Assembly (NCBI RefSeq): GCF_011297335.1 | Contig: NZ_JAAOTJ010000027.1 | Location: 1-64,000 of the forward strand | Origin: Catellatospora methionotrophica | GTDB taxonomy: Bacteria > Actinomycetota > Actinomycetes > Mycobacteriales > Micromonosporaceae | Direction: 5' to 3' | Length of the DNA: 64,000 nt | Part shown: in pieces, positions 1 through 7,772 of the stretch | How positions within the stretch are numbered: the stretch's first letter is position 1 | Layout of the letters: each line of letters starts with the position of its first letter | Program-made: the position numbers and the translations under genes | Notes under the pieces: model-generated | What the model was told of the DNA's origin: nothing | Database searches by the model: none | What the model saw: the letters and a program-made list of their open reading frames with translations, nothing else

Positions 1-431
1 CCGTCACCGAAGCATTCCCACCCATGTCAGTGACCGTCCGACTCGAAGACGAGATCGACATCTCCCGCGGCGACATGATCTGCCGCCCGCACAACACCCC
101 GGCGGCCGCGCAGGACATCGAAGCCCTGGTCTGCTGGATGGACGAGACCCGGCCGTTGACCGTCGGCGCGAAGTACGCCATCAAGCACACCACCCGCACC
201 GCGCGTGCGATCGTCAAGGGCCTGCAGTACCGGCTCGACGTCAACACCCTGCACCGCGACGAGACCGCCACGCAGCTAGGGCTGAACGACATCGGCCGCA
301 TCCGCCTGCGCACCACCGTCCCGCTGATGGCCGACGAATACCGCCGCAACCGCACCACCGGCGGCTTCATCATCATCGACGAGGCCACCAACCGCACCGT
401 CGCCGCAGGCATGATCATCGAAGCCGCCTGA
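1..431 (+). CDS. cysN: Sulfate adenylyltransferase subunit 1 (CysN), C-terminal part
   Basis: The frame is open from the window edge, so the gene is cut at its 5' end. The readable part starts VTEAFPPMSVTVRLEDEID and ends at a TGA at 429-431. It matches the C-terminal beta-barrel domains of CysN, the GTPase subunit of ATP sulfurylase, which drives formation of adenosine 5'-phosphosulfate from ATP and sulfate. The family signature ISRGDMICRP and the later LGLNDIGRIRL segment are clear. The GTP-binding domain lies outside the window. The first in-frame ATG (24) is internal, because family homology continues upstream of it. A strong terminator follows 15 bp downstream. Sulfate activation next to a polysaccharide locus with two PAPS-type sulfotransferases may be functionally linked (inference). 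Confidence 0.9.
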   Translation, partial: VTEAFPPMSVTVRLEDEIDISRGDMICRPHNTPAAAQDIEALVCWMDETRPLTVGAKYAIKHTTRTARAIVKGLQYRLDVNTLHRDETATQLGLNDIGRIRLRTTVPLMADEYRRNRTTGGFIIIDEATNRTVAAGMIIEAA

Positions 432-446
432 CCTGCTCCAACGCCG

Positions 447-482
447 AAGCCGCACCCTCCCCGTCGGGAGGGTGCGGCTTTT
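447..482 (+). terminator. Intrinsic terminator after cysN
   Basis: A 15-bp GC-rich perfect stem (447-461 with 466-480) has a 4-nt loop, and its 3' arm runs into TTTT (479-482). It lies directly after the cysN stop codon and between convergent transcription units. Confidence 0.9.
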
Positions 483-493
483 GGCTTACCGGA

Positions 494-554
494 GATCGCT
501 GTTTCGTGTCAGAAACTGCGGCCCCACCTCACGATGTGACACGAAACAGCGATC
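494..554. repeat. 61-bp hairpin repeat element, copy 1
   Basis: Perfect 18-bp inverted arms (494-511 and 537-554) enclose a 25-nt core. A second element of the same length and layout is at 25411-25471. The reverse complement of this core matches that copy at 17 of 25 positions, so the copies lie in opposite orientation. Arm sequences differ between copies but stay complementary. The element sits 40 bp downstream of the EPS operon stop and may also act as its terminator. Read as an intergenic mobile or structural repeat family (inference). Confidence 0.8.
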
Positions 555-593
555 ATCGTGTGGGACAGGGCGGTTGAGGTCGACGGATCCGGG

Positions 594-1613
594 TCAGTGG
601 CCGGGTTGGCGGGTGAGCCAGGGGTCTTTGGCCAGGAGGGTGAGGGCTTTGACGGCGTCGGGTTCCTTGTCGACCGTGGTGGCGTAGCGCGGGCGGGAGT
701 CCTGCTCGCTGCTGAAGTAGAGGATGCCCTTGATCTGCGGCTGCTGGGGTAGGGCCAGGCGCATCTCGTGCAGCCAGGCGGCTCGCTGGCCGGGGTTGCC
801 CTGCACGACGCCGAACTCGCCGATGAGCAGCGGGCGGGGACGGTGCCGGGCCCACTCCAGCACGGGTGCCATCAGCTGGGTGAAGGTGTACATCTCAGGG
901 CCGGAGTACACGTCGGCGCACAGCCAGTCGACCTGGTCGTCGCCCGGATAGTAGGGCTGGGCGCGGCCGTCCATGAAACCGTCGGCGTGCGGGCACCACA
1001 CCCAGGCGGCGTTGTCCGCGCCGACCTCGGTGAAGATGGCGCGTACGTGCTTCCACGCGGCCACGTAGTCCTCCGGGGAGTGGACCACGTTGAACAGGTT
1101 CGGCCGGTCCATCTCCCAGCGGTAGCGCAGCAGGATCGGGGTGCGGAAGTTGCGTACGGCCTCGGCGCGCCGCCGGATCTCCTCGTCGTAGACCCCGGTC
1201 ACGATCGAGCGGGTGTCGGTGCCCGCCCAGGAGATCATCAGCAGCTTGCCGCGGTGCACCAGTTCGTAGTCGTAGGTCGACGGGAAGTCGTCCTGCCACG
1301 GGTGGAACGAGTGGGCCAGCGCGAGCGGCCGGTCGACCATCTCCTCGAAGCTGTCGATCGCGTCGAGCTGGTCGCCGGTACGCCGGTTCTGCGCGTTGAC
1401 GAAGGCGCCGAACCACGCGCCCGTATCGGGTACCGCGGGCCCGCGCCCGGTGGTCGTGAACGGACCGGACGCGGCCAGGGGGAGCTGCTCCAGGGTGGGG
1501 CTGGGACGAACCGCCATAGGCGGCTCCTCCTCCGGGACGACGGTCGTGCAGCCGGCAGCCGCCACTGCCAGAAGCACCATCACCAGCCCCGCAGCCGGTA
1601 ATGCTCTTCTCAT
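594..1613 (-). CDS. GH26-like glycoside hydrolase lipoprotein
   Basis: The 339-aa protein starts at ATG 1613, overlapping the flippase stop as ATGA. It has a short lipoprotein signal with lipobox AAAGC (Cys22), so it is probably anchored outside the membrane. The rest resembles glycoside hydrolase family 26 (beta-mannanase type): YRWEMD supplies a candidate acid/base Glu167 and LIGEFGV a candidate nucleophile Glu266. The fold is also supported by WAGTD and VWCPHADG segments. It is the last gene of the EPS operon, so trimming or releasing the polymer made by the operon is a reasonable role. The exact substrate cannot be read from sequence. A second GH26-like protein is encoded at 12779-14404. 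Confidence 0.8.
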   Translation of the reverse strand: MRRALPAAGLVMVLLAVAAAGCTTVVPEEEPPMAVRPSPTLEQLPLAASGPFTTTGRGPAVPDTGAWFGAFVNAQNRRTGDQLDAIDSFEEMVDRPLALAHSFHPWQDDFPSTYDYELVHRGKLLMISWAGTDTRSIVTGVYDEEIRRRAEAVRNFRTPILLRYRWEMDRPNLFNVVHSPEDYVAAWKHVRAIFTEVGADNAAWVWCPHADGFMDGRAQPYYPGDDQVDWLCADVYSGPEMYTFTQLMAPVLEWARHRPRPLLIGEFGVVQGNPGQRAAWLHEMRLALPQQPQIKGILYFSSEQDSRPRYATTVDKEPDAVKALTLLAKDPWLTRQPGH

Positions 1614-3202
1614 GGGACGAGGGTCTCCACTGGGGGTGAGGTCTGTGCCGGGGTCTTGCCACGACGCCGGAGCGCGCGCAGGCCGGCCAGTTGCAGAACG
1701 TGTCTGCAGCGCCACACTACCGCCAGATAGGCGACGGTCGCGACGAGCACCGAGGCGACCCCGACGAGCGGGTGGTCGCCGAAAAGGGCACGGGCCAGCA
1801 GGGGCAGGGCGGCGTAGCAGGCCACGGCGGCTGCCATCGCGACGAACCCGCCCCGGCAGAGGGGGGACAGTCCGTGCCGTCGCTGCAGCTGTACCAGCGG
1901 CAGCAGGTTCTTGATGAGCAGCGCCGTCGACCAGGCGATCGCGGCGCCGACGATCCCGTAGGACGGGATCAGCACGATGTTGAGGACCACGTTCACGACC
2001 AGCGCCAGCATGGTCTGGAAGAACGCGACGCCGGTATGCCCGGCCATCTCCTGGACCGTGGAGACCATGCCGCACGCGGTCGCGACGAGCATGGTCAGCG
2101 ACAGCACGATCCCGACGACGCCCGCGTCGCCGCCCGCCGTGTAGCCCTGGCCGAACACCGTCATCAGCTGGCCGCCGAAGATGGCCCAGGTCAGGTAGAA
2201 CGGCCAGATCAGCGCGATCAGCCAGGTGGTGGTCATCTGGTAGAGCCGGTTGGCCTCGTCGTGCTGGTTCTGCGCGAGCAGTCCGGAGAAGCGGTGCTGC
2301 ACGGTCTGCCCGAGTGCCTGCCCGCCGAGCTGGCCGATGACCAGGAAGCGGGTGGCGGCGGTGTAGAGCGCGGCGTCGACCGGGCCGCGCAGCGCGGCCA
2401 TCAGCACCACGTCGAGGCGCTGCAGGGCCAGCTGCGCCAGTCCGGTGCCCGCCCGGGGCGAGGCGTACCGCCAGAACCGTCCCCAGTCCTCGCGGGTCGG
2501 CGCCTCGACGGGCTGCTTGCCGGAGCGTTCGGCCTTGCGGCGCAGTTTCGCCGACCAGAGCACCGCGACGACCAGGCCCAGCGCGTACGGCAGGGACCAG
2601 GCCAGGGCCAGTGCGACGGAGCTGGTCCAGCCCGCGATCAGCACGGCGACGACGCCGAGCAGTTGCAGGCCGGGCCGCAGCACCCGCATGACCATGACGT
2701 TGGGCCGGGTGGTGCCCAGTCCACGGCCCACGGCCAGGTGTACGCCGGTGATGGTGGAGGTGGGCAGGAAGACGCCGAACACCCGGATCGCGGCGACGGT
2801 GCCCGCCGGGGCGTCCGGCAGCATGATGTCGACCAGCCACGGCGCGGCGAACCACAGCCCGACCGCGAGCACGATGCTGGCGACCACGACCGGGATCGTC
2901 GCGATCCGTACCGTGGCGCGGATCTTTCCGGTCTCCTCGCGCACCCGCTGCTGGGCGAGCAGGTAGACCACGCCGGTCTCCGCGCCGAGCAGCGCCGCCG
3001 CGGACAGGATCAGGAACACCGAGGTGAGCGTGAACAGCACCCCGGCGACGCTGGCGTCGAAGCCACGGGTGACGACCACGGTCAGCGCCAGGCCGGCGAG
3101 CGCGGAGACGCCCGCGCCGACGAGGTTGAACAGGCTGCTGCGCATGACGCGCCCGCGGTCGGCCCCGTAGGCCCCGGCGTGCGCCGGTGCGGTGACGCTC
3201 AT
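1610..3202 (-). CDS. Oligosaccharide flippase (Wzx/MATE-like)
   Basis: The 530-aa polytopic membrane protein has about 12-14 hydrophobic segments spread over its whole length and an N-terminal segment FNLVGAGVSALAGLALTVV typical of polysaccharide exporters of the MviN/Wzx/MATE superfamily. Such proteins flip lipid-linked repeat units across the membrane. The ATG at 3202 overlaps the sulfotransferase stop, and its own stop overlaps the GH26-like start, each by 4 bp, so translation is probably coupled. An O-antigen ligase/polymerase-like gene and a Wzz-like gene in the same operon support a Wzy-dependent route. A longer in-frame reading exists upstream, but it lies inside the sulfotransferase gene and has no family similarity. 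Confidence 0.88.
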   Translation of the reverse strand: MSVTAPAHAGAYGADRGRVMRSSLFNLVGAGVSALAGLALTVVVTRGFDASVAGVLFTLTSVFLILSAAALLGAETGVVYLLAQQRVREETGKIRATVRIATIPVVVASIVLAVGLWFAAPWLVDIMLPDAPAGTVAAIRVFGVFLPTSTITGVHLAVGRGLGTTRPNVMVMRVLRPGLQLLGVVAVLIAGWTSSVALALAWSLPYALGLVVAVLWSAKLRRKAERSGKQPVEAPTREDWGRFWRYASPRAGTGLAQLALQRLDVVLMAALRGPVDAALYTAATRFLVIGQLGGQALGQTVQHRFSGLLAQNQHDEANRLYQMTTTWLIALIWPFYLTWAIFGGQLMTVFGQGYTAGGDAGVVGIVLSLTMLVATACGMVSTVQEMAGHTGVAFFQTMLALVVNVVLNIVLIPSYGIVGAAIAWSTALLIKNLLPLVQLQRRHGLSPLCRGGFVAMAAAVACYAALPLLARALFGDHPLVGVASVLVATVAYLAVVWRCRHVLQLAGLRALRRRGKTPAQTSPPVETLVP

Positions 3203-4068
3203 CGCCGCCAGCTCGGCTGATGGCCGAGCCAGTCGGCCAGGCGCTGGTCGTACGGCGCGAAGTGGTCCTCCAGGCGGGCCCGCAGCTCGTCCGACATCGG
3301 CGAGCGGGGCCGGGCGTTGTGCTGGTCGTGCACGATGCCCGGCGCGTCCGGGATGCCCAGGAACTCGCACACGCCGGTGAACACGCGCGCCGGGTCGGCG
3401 AAGTAGTCGTGGCTGTCGACGACGTGCAGCCGCTCGCGGCCGACCAGCGACTCCAGGTGCAGCAGCTGGTCGATGTACTCGCCGCGGCCGAGGTGGGCGA
3501 GGTGGCGTACGGCGTGGCTGTGGTAGTTCGGGTCGGCGGCCATCTTCTCGCGCTCGCCGGCCATGCGCCCGGCTTCGAGCGCGACGGCCTGCTCGAACTT
3601 CTCGGTCTCGAAGCCGCGGGCGTACTCGTGGGCGTGGCCCGAGTAGGCGCGCTCGACCGGGTCGCGCAGCAGCACGATGAGCTTCACACCGGGCAGGTCC
3701 CGGGCGATGCGCTCGGGGGCCAGCGGGTGCCACATGTAGTACGGGCTGGCCTCGCCGGTGACCACGGGCGTGCCGAGGGCCTGCGAGGTGCGCTCGGCCT
3801 TGCTGCGGCTGACGAAGTGGCCCATGAACCAGGCGTGGCCGCGGTGGTAGTCCATGTCGAAGTAGTGCACGCCCTTGCGGAAGCGCGGCGGCAGGTAGGA
3901 CGGGTGCTGCGCGAGCGCCTTGTGCAGCGACGTGGTGCCGCCGCGCTGCGTGCCGACGATCAGGAACGACGGCACCATGCGCCGGTCCGCGGTCAGCTGT
4001 CCCGCGGTCCGGGCCAGCGCGCCCGCCTTGCGCCAGACGAACTTCCGTACGCGGCTCTTGACTGCCAT
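3199..4068 (-). CDS. PAPS-dependent sulfotransferase, EPS operon
   Basis: The 289-aa protein starts at ATG 4068, which overlaps the previous stop as TGATG. It shows the 5'-phosphosulfate-binding loop GTQRGGTTS (residues 39-47) and the 3'-phosphate motif RDPVERAYSGH (Arg135, Ser143) of cytosolic/Golgi-type sulfotransferases. HYFDMDYHRG and GEASPYYMW fit the heparan/NodH-like carbohydrate branch. It should transfer sulfate from PAPS to a sugar hydroxyl, probably on a lipid-linked repeat unit before flipping, since the flippase follows in the operon. Substrate is inferred from context only. Confidence 0.88.
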   Translation of the reverse strand: MAVKSRVRKFVWRKAGALARTAGQLTADRRMVPSFLIVGTQRGGTTSLHKALAQHPSYLPPRFRKGVHYFDMDYHRGHAWFMGHFVSRSKAERTSQALGTPVVTGEASPYYMWHPLAPERIARDLPGVKLIVLLRDPVERAYSGHAHEYARGFETEKFEQAVALEAGRMAGEREKMAADPNYHSHAVRHLAHLGRGEYIDQLLHLESLVGRERLHVVDSHDYFADPARVFTGVCEFLGIPDAPGIVHDQHNARPRSPMSDELRARLEDHFAPYDQRLADWLGHQPSWRR

Positions 4069-5288
4069 CAGTTCTCTCCCACCAGAGAAGCCCATCGCCC
4101 GCCGAGTCCGGCGAACGCCCCGATGATCCACTCGTCGACGCGGCCCATCGGCCGGCCGAGGTTGTCCAGACCGTCGCCGAGGTACCGGCTGCCGATCTCG
4201 ACGAAGTACAGGGCGGCGACCTCGTTCGCGACCGCCGCGTCGACCCCGAGCGGGGCGAGCAGTTCCGCGGCCCGCCCGGCCACCGCCCGTGCGGCGGTCA
4301 CGGGGTCGGTATGCCGTACGGCGACGGCCTCGTGCAGCTCGAAGTGCAGCGGGTCGTAGCCGACCGGCACGTCCGGCGTGAAGCGTTCGAAGTCCCACAG
4401 CAGCAGCTCGCCGTCGCGGACGGACATGTTGCCGCCGTTCCAGTCGCCGTGCCAGCAGCCGAAGCCGAGCTCGGCGTCCGCGCACGCGGCGAGCGCGCGC
4501 CGCATCAGACCCGCGGTGGGCCGCTCGCCCAGCGCGTCGACCTGCGCGGCCAGCCGGGCGGCGTACGAGCTCCCCGCGTACGTGCTCCGGGTGACGCCCT
4601 GCACCTGGGCGATCGAGCGCATCGCGGCGAGGCTCAGCGGGGTCAGCCCGTCCGGCGGGGCGTCCTGGCTGACCGGCAGCGCGCCGACCACGAGCAGGGA
4701 CGCACCGGCCCAGGTGCCGAAGTGCAGCACCTCGGGGACGCGCGCGGGGGCCAGGTCACGGCCGGACAGCAGGCTCAGCGCCCGGTGCTCGGCGTCGACC
4801 AGGGTCGTGGTCAGGTCGTTGACGGCCATCTTCGCGTACGCCACGGTGTGCGCCCGGTCGTCGATGAGCTGGAGCACCGGCTTGCGGTTGGCCCGGGGCG
4901 GCCCGAAGCGCACGCTGAGCCGCACCCGCTGCCCGAGCAGGCCGCTGAGGTGCTCGGCCAGCGTCGGCTGCGCCTGCACCGCGAGCCGGTCACGGAAGAC
5001 CAGGTCGCCGAGGGTGCGGCTGCCGAGCCCGGTGGAGAAGACCCCGGCGAGCACCCGCTGGCGCAGCCGGTCCTTCGCGGACCGGGGGGCGCTGGTGTGC
5101 CGGATGGCCGCACCGGCCGCGCGCCGGTCGCCGTGCGGGACGAGCAGCCGTGCCTTGCCGATGGCGGGCACGACGGTGTAGACCTCGCCGGCCGCTCCCG
5201 CGCCCCGGCCCAGGAAGACCCCGTCGGTGGCGGCGTCGACGTCATCGCCCAGGAGCCGGCCGAGCTCGGTGAGGAACTCCCCGCTCAC
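4068..5288 (-). CDS. APH/choline-kinase-like phosphotransferase
   Basis: The 406-aa protein starts at GTG 5288. Its C-terminal half carries the aminoglycoside-phosphotransferase kinase signature: the catalytic loop CWHGDWNGGNM (around residues 281-291) and the Mg-binding LWDFERF (around 300). The N-terminal 200 residues are divergent. Within an EPS operon it is more likely to phosphorylate a sugar, lipid or polymer precursor than to give drug resistance (inference). It lies 43 bp after the O-antigen ligase gene and overlaps the sulfotransferase start by 1 bp. Confidence 0.75.
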   Translation of the reverse strand: MSGEFLTELGRLLGDDVDAATDGVFLGRGAGAAGEVYTVVPAIGKARLLVPHGDRRAAGAAIRHTSAPRSAKDRLRQRVLAGVFSTGLGSRTLGDLVFRDRLAVQAQPTLAEHLSGLLGQRVRLSVRFGPPRANRKPVLQLIDDRAHTVAYAKMAVNDLTTTLVDAEHRALSLLSGRDLAPARVPEVLHFGTWAGASLLVVGALPVSQDAPPDGLTPLSLAAMRSIAQVQGVTRSTYAGSSYAARLAAQVDALGERPTAGLMRRALAACADAELGFGCWHGDWNGGNMSVRDGELLLWDFERFTPDVPVGYDPLHFELHEAVAVRHTDPVTAARAVAGRAAELLAPLGVDAAVANEVAALYFVEIGSRYLGDGLDNLGRPMGRVDEWIIGAFAGLGGRWASLVGEN

Positions 5289-5331
5289 TTCGCCGCCTCG
5301 CGGCCGGTCGTGGTCAGGGTCCGCGCGCGGC

Positions 5332-6777
5332 TCATGTGTACACCCGGTTCGTCTCGTTGCGCCAGAGCAGGGCCAGCGGAACCATCATGATCACCAGCGT
5401 CATGCCGGTGGAGTTGTAGATCGTGGCGAACCAGATCGCCAGCGGGGCGGTGACCCCGGCGGCGATGCCGAGCCACGAATGGTCGCGACGGAACCGCCAG
5501 CCATACCAGGCGAAGAACAGCAGGTAGAGACCCGCGCCGACGAAGCCCTGCGTGATCAGCAGCATCCAGAGCTGGCCGTCGCTGCCGATGTCGCGGTTGC
5601 CGCACTGCTCGCAGGACGGGCTCTGGCCGATCGCGATGGACCGCTCGCTGCCGATCGTCTCCGACTGGCCGCCGAACCCGATGATCGGCGACGCCTTCGC
5701 GGCCTCCACCGCGGCGGCGTTGAGCGACGCCCGGCCCTCGTTGGAGTGCGGGTTGTCCATGCGCGCCGTGATCGTGCTGCCCAGCGGGGTTGCCAGCACC
5801 AGCAGCCCGGCCAGGGCCACGGCGACGAGCACCCCGGCCACCGGCATGATGCTGCCGCGGATCGCCATCCGGACGACCAGGTAGGCCAGGATGATGCCCA
5901 GGCCCGCCCAGGTGCCGCGGTTCAGCGAGTACACGATCGGGACCATCGCGGCGGCCAGCACGAGCGCGGGCCAGATCTTGCTCCACAGGGTCTTCGCATC
6001 GTGGTACGTGGCCAGGATGAACCAGGGCAGCAGCACCGCGATGCACTGGCCCCAGGCGTTGGTGTACTGGAACGGCGCGGCCGGGCGGGGCGACGGCGAC
6101 TCGCCGACGATGCTCTGCCACTGCGCGAACTCGATGCGCACCGACGAGCGGACCCAGCCGTTGGCCATCAGCGACTTCGGCATCACCTCGGCCAGCGGCG
6201 TCGTCACCGCGATGCGCGGCAGCAGCACACCCGCGATGCCGCCGACGACGAGCACCACGAAGAAGTAGGCCAGGAACTTGACGACACGCTTGGTCGGCAG
6301 CTCCTTCTCGGAGAGGTTGCCGACGTAGAGCAGCACCACGATCGCGGCGGCCATGTCCATCAGGCGGCGTACGAACGCCAGGATGCGCCCGAGGCCCATC
6401 TCCACCGGCAGCGCGTTCGGCACGGTGGCGTCCAGCATGACGACGCCGACCAGGCCCAGGAAGCACAGCAGCAGCCAGGCGAAGACCGGGGAGGGCATCC
6501 GCACCCGGCGACGCCGGAGCAGCTCCAGCGCCATCGGGATCGCCAGCAGCGGCACCCAGGCCAGGGTCAGGCCGAGCAGCCAGCCGACCGGGTACAGCAC
6601 GATCATCGCGAACAGCGCCCACTCACGGACCGGGATCGGCTCGTGCGCGCCCCGGCGGTGCAGCACCGCCGCCAGCGGCGGCAGCGCCCTGGCGTGCTCG
6701 GGGACGGCCACCACCGCGCGGACGCCCGCGCCCGTGGCGGCGGCCTCCCCCGGCGTGCGGCGGGCGGGGGTGGTCAC
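5332..6777 (-). CDS. O-antigen ligase/polymerase-like membrane protein
   Basis: The 481-aa protein starts at GTG 6777, chosen because it overlaps the upstream TGA (GTGA). It has about ten hydrophobic segments and a large outside loop between the last groups that holds conserved-looking polar residues (NRGTWAGLGI, DNPHSNEGRASLNAA) and a close Cys pair in PSCEQCGNRD. This is the layout of the Wzy/WaaL O-antigen ligase family, which polymerises or transfers lipid-linked glycans on the outer face of the membrane. In a locus with flippase and Wzz-like genes, polymerase is the likelier role. Confidence 0.82.
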   Translation of the reverse strand: MTTPARRTPGEAAATGAGVRAVVAVPEHARALPPLAAVLHRRGAHEPIPVREWALFAMIVLYPVGWLLGLTLAWVPLLAIPMALELLRRRRVRMPSPVFAWLLLCFLGLVGVVMLDATVPNALPVEMGLGRILAFVRRLMDMAAAIVVLLYVGNLSEKELPTKRVVKFLAYFFVVLVVGGIAGVLLPRIAVTTPLAEVMPKSLMANGWVRSSVRIEFAQWQSIVGESPSPRPAAPFQYTNAWGQCIAVLLPWFILATYHDAKTLWSKIWPALVLAAAMVPIVYSLNRGTWAGLGIILAYLVVRMAIRGSIMPVAGVLVAVALAGLLVLATPLGSTITARMDNPHSNEGRASLNAAAVEAAKASPIIGFGGQSETIGSERSIAIGQSPSCEQCGNRDIGSDGQLWMLLITQGFVGAGLYLLFFAWYGWRFRRDHSWLGIAAGVTAPLAIWFATIYNSTGMTLVIMMVPLALLWRNETNRVYT

Positions 6778-7772
6778 GAGACGGTCACCTTCGCGGTGGA
6801 GGGCAGCAGCAGGATCCAGCTCGGGCCCGGCGACAGCCGCACCACGGACTGCTCGGGACCGAGCAGGTTGAGCGCGGAGAAGAAGCCCTCCTTGGCCCAC
6901 GTCGCCTTGGCGCCCTGGCCCGCTCCGAAGACCTGGGCCGCGCCCTTGCCGACCGGGTCGGCCATCAGCACCTCACGGTCCAGCGCCTTGACGTCCTTCT
7001 TGTTGAAGGGCGTGGTCAGCAGGATCAGGTTGGCCGCGGCGACGGGCACCCCGCCGAGCGTGGTCTGCCAGCGCCGGGTGGTCGCGTCGAACTTCCAGGT
7101 GACCGCCGTGTGTCCGGCGGCCGCGACGACGATCGTGGTGGCCGGGGTGCTGCCCGTGGCGACGGGCTCGGCGGGCTGGCCGAACTGGAACAGCGAAGCC
7201 AGCAGCTTCTGCTGCGCGGGAGCGGTCGCCTGCAGCGTGCCCGTGTTGACGTAGACGCGCCCGGAGACGGTGGTGAACCCGGTCTTCTTGGCCGGGGTGA
7301 CCGCCGCCAGCTTCGACAGCGTGAGCAGGTCGAGCCAGCCCTTCGGGGTGCCGTTGTGCACCATGTACGGCTGGAGCTGGTTGAGCAGCTTGATCTCGGC
7401 GGGGCGTACGGCCGCCACCGGGCCGACCTTGTCCGCGGGGGTGGACTGGTACACCGCAGCCACCCGCAGCAGCTTGCCCTCGGCGAACTCCAGCTCGACG
7501 ACGTCGGCCTTGTCCAGCCCGACCGGCGCCGCCGCGCCCGTGCCGATCTCGATGGGCACGATGACGGCGCGCTTGGCCTTGGTCGCCTCCTCGGTCTCCA
7601 GCCCGGTCAGCGGCGCGCGTGGGCGCACCGCGTCCGGCGACGGCAGCGTGAACGGCGACTGCTCGACGGGAGCCACCGGCGGCGGCTTGGTGGCGGGGCC
7701 GACCCCGCAGCCGGAGGTGAACGCGGCGGCGGCCAGCACGGCCGCCGCACCCAGGCGAAGTGACCGGCTCAT
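6774..7772 (-). CDS. DUF3048-family lipoprotein
   Basis: The 332-aa protein starts at ATG 7772, overlapping the upstream stop as ATGA. It begins with a lipoprotein signal (lipobox TSGC near residue 22) and a proline-rich linker. The body matches the YerB/DUF3048 family: ADVVELEF, DKVGPVAAVRPAEIKLL and PYMVHNG follow the family pattern in order. The function of DUF3048 proteins is not established. Placement between the Wzz-like and polymerase-like genes suggests an outer-face accessory in chain assembly (inference). Confidence 0.72.
   Translation of the reverse strand: MSRSLRLGAAAVLAAAAFTSGCGVGPATKPPPVAPVEQSPFTLPSPDAVRPRAPLTGLETEEATKAKRAVIVPIEIGTGAAAPVGLDKADVVELEFAEGKLLRVAAVYQSTPADKVGPVAAVRPAEIKLLNQLQPYMVHNGTPKGWLDLLTLSKLAAVTPAKKTGFTTVSGRVYVNTGTLQATAPAQQKLLASLFQFGQPAEPVATGSTPATTIVVAAAGHTAVTWKFDATTRRWQTTLGGVPVAAANLILLTTPFNKKDVKALDREVLMADPVGKGAAQVFGAGQGAKATWAKEGFFSALNLLGPEQSVVRLSPGPSWILLLPSTAKVTVS

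Noticed and set aside
594-2855. Single 753-codon minus-strand frame covering the GH26-like gene and half of the flippase
   Set aside because: The upstream part is out of frame with the flippase and has no similarity; the ATG at 1613 with lipoprotein signal is clearly the start.
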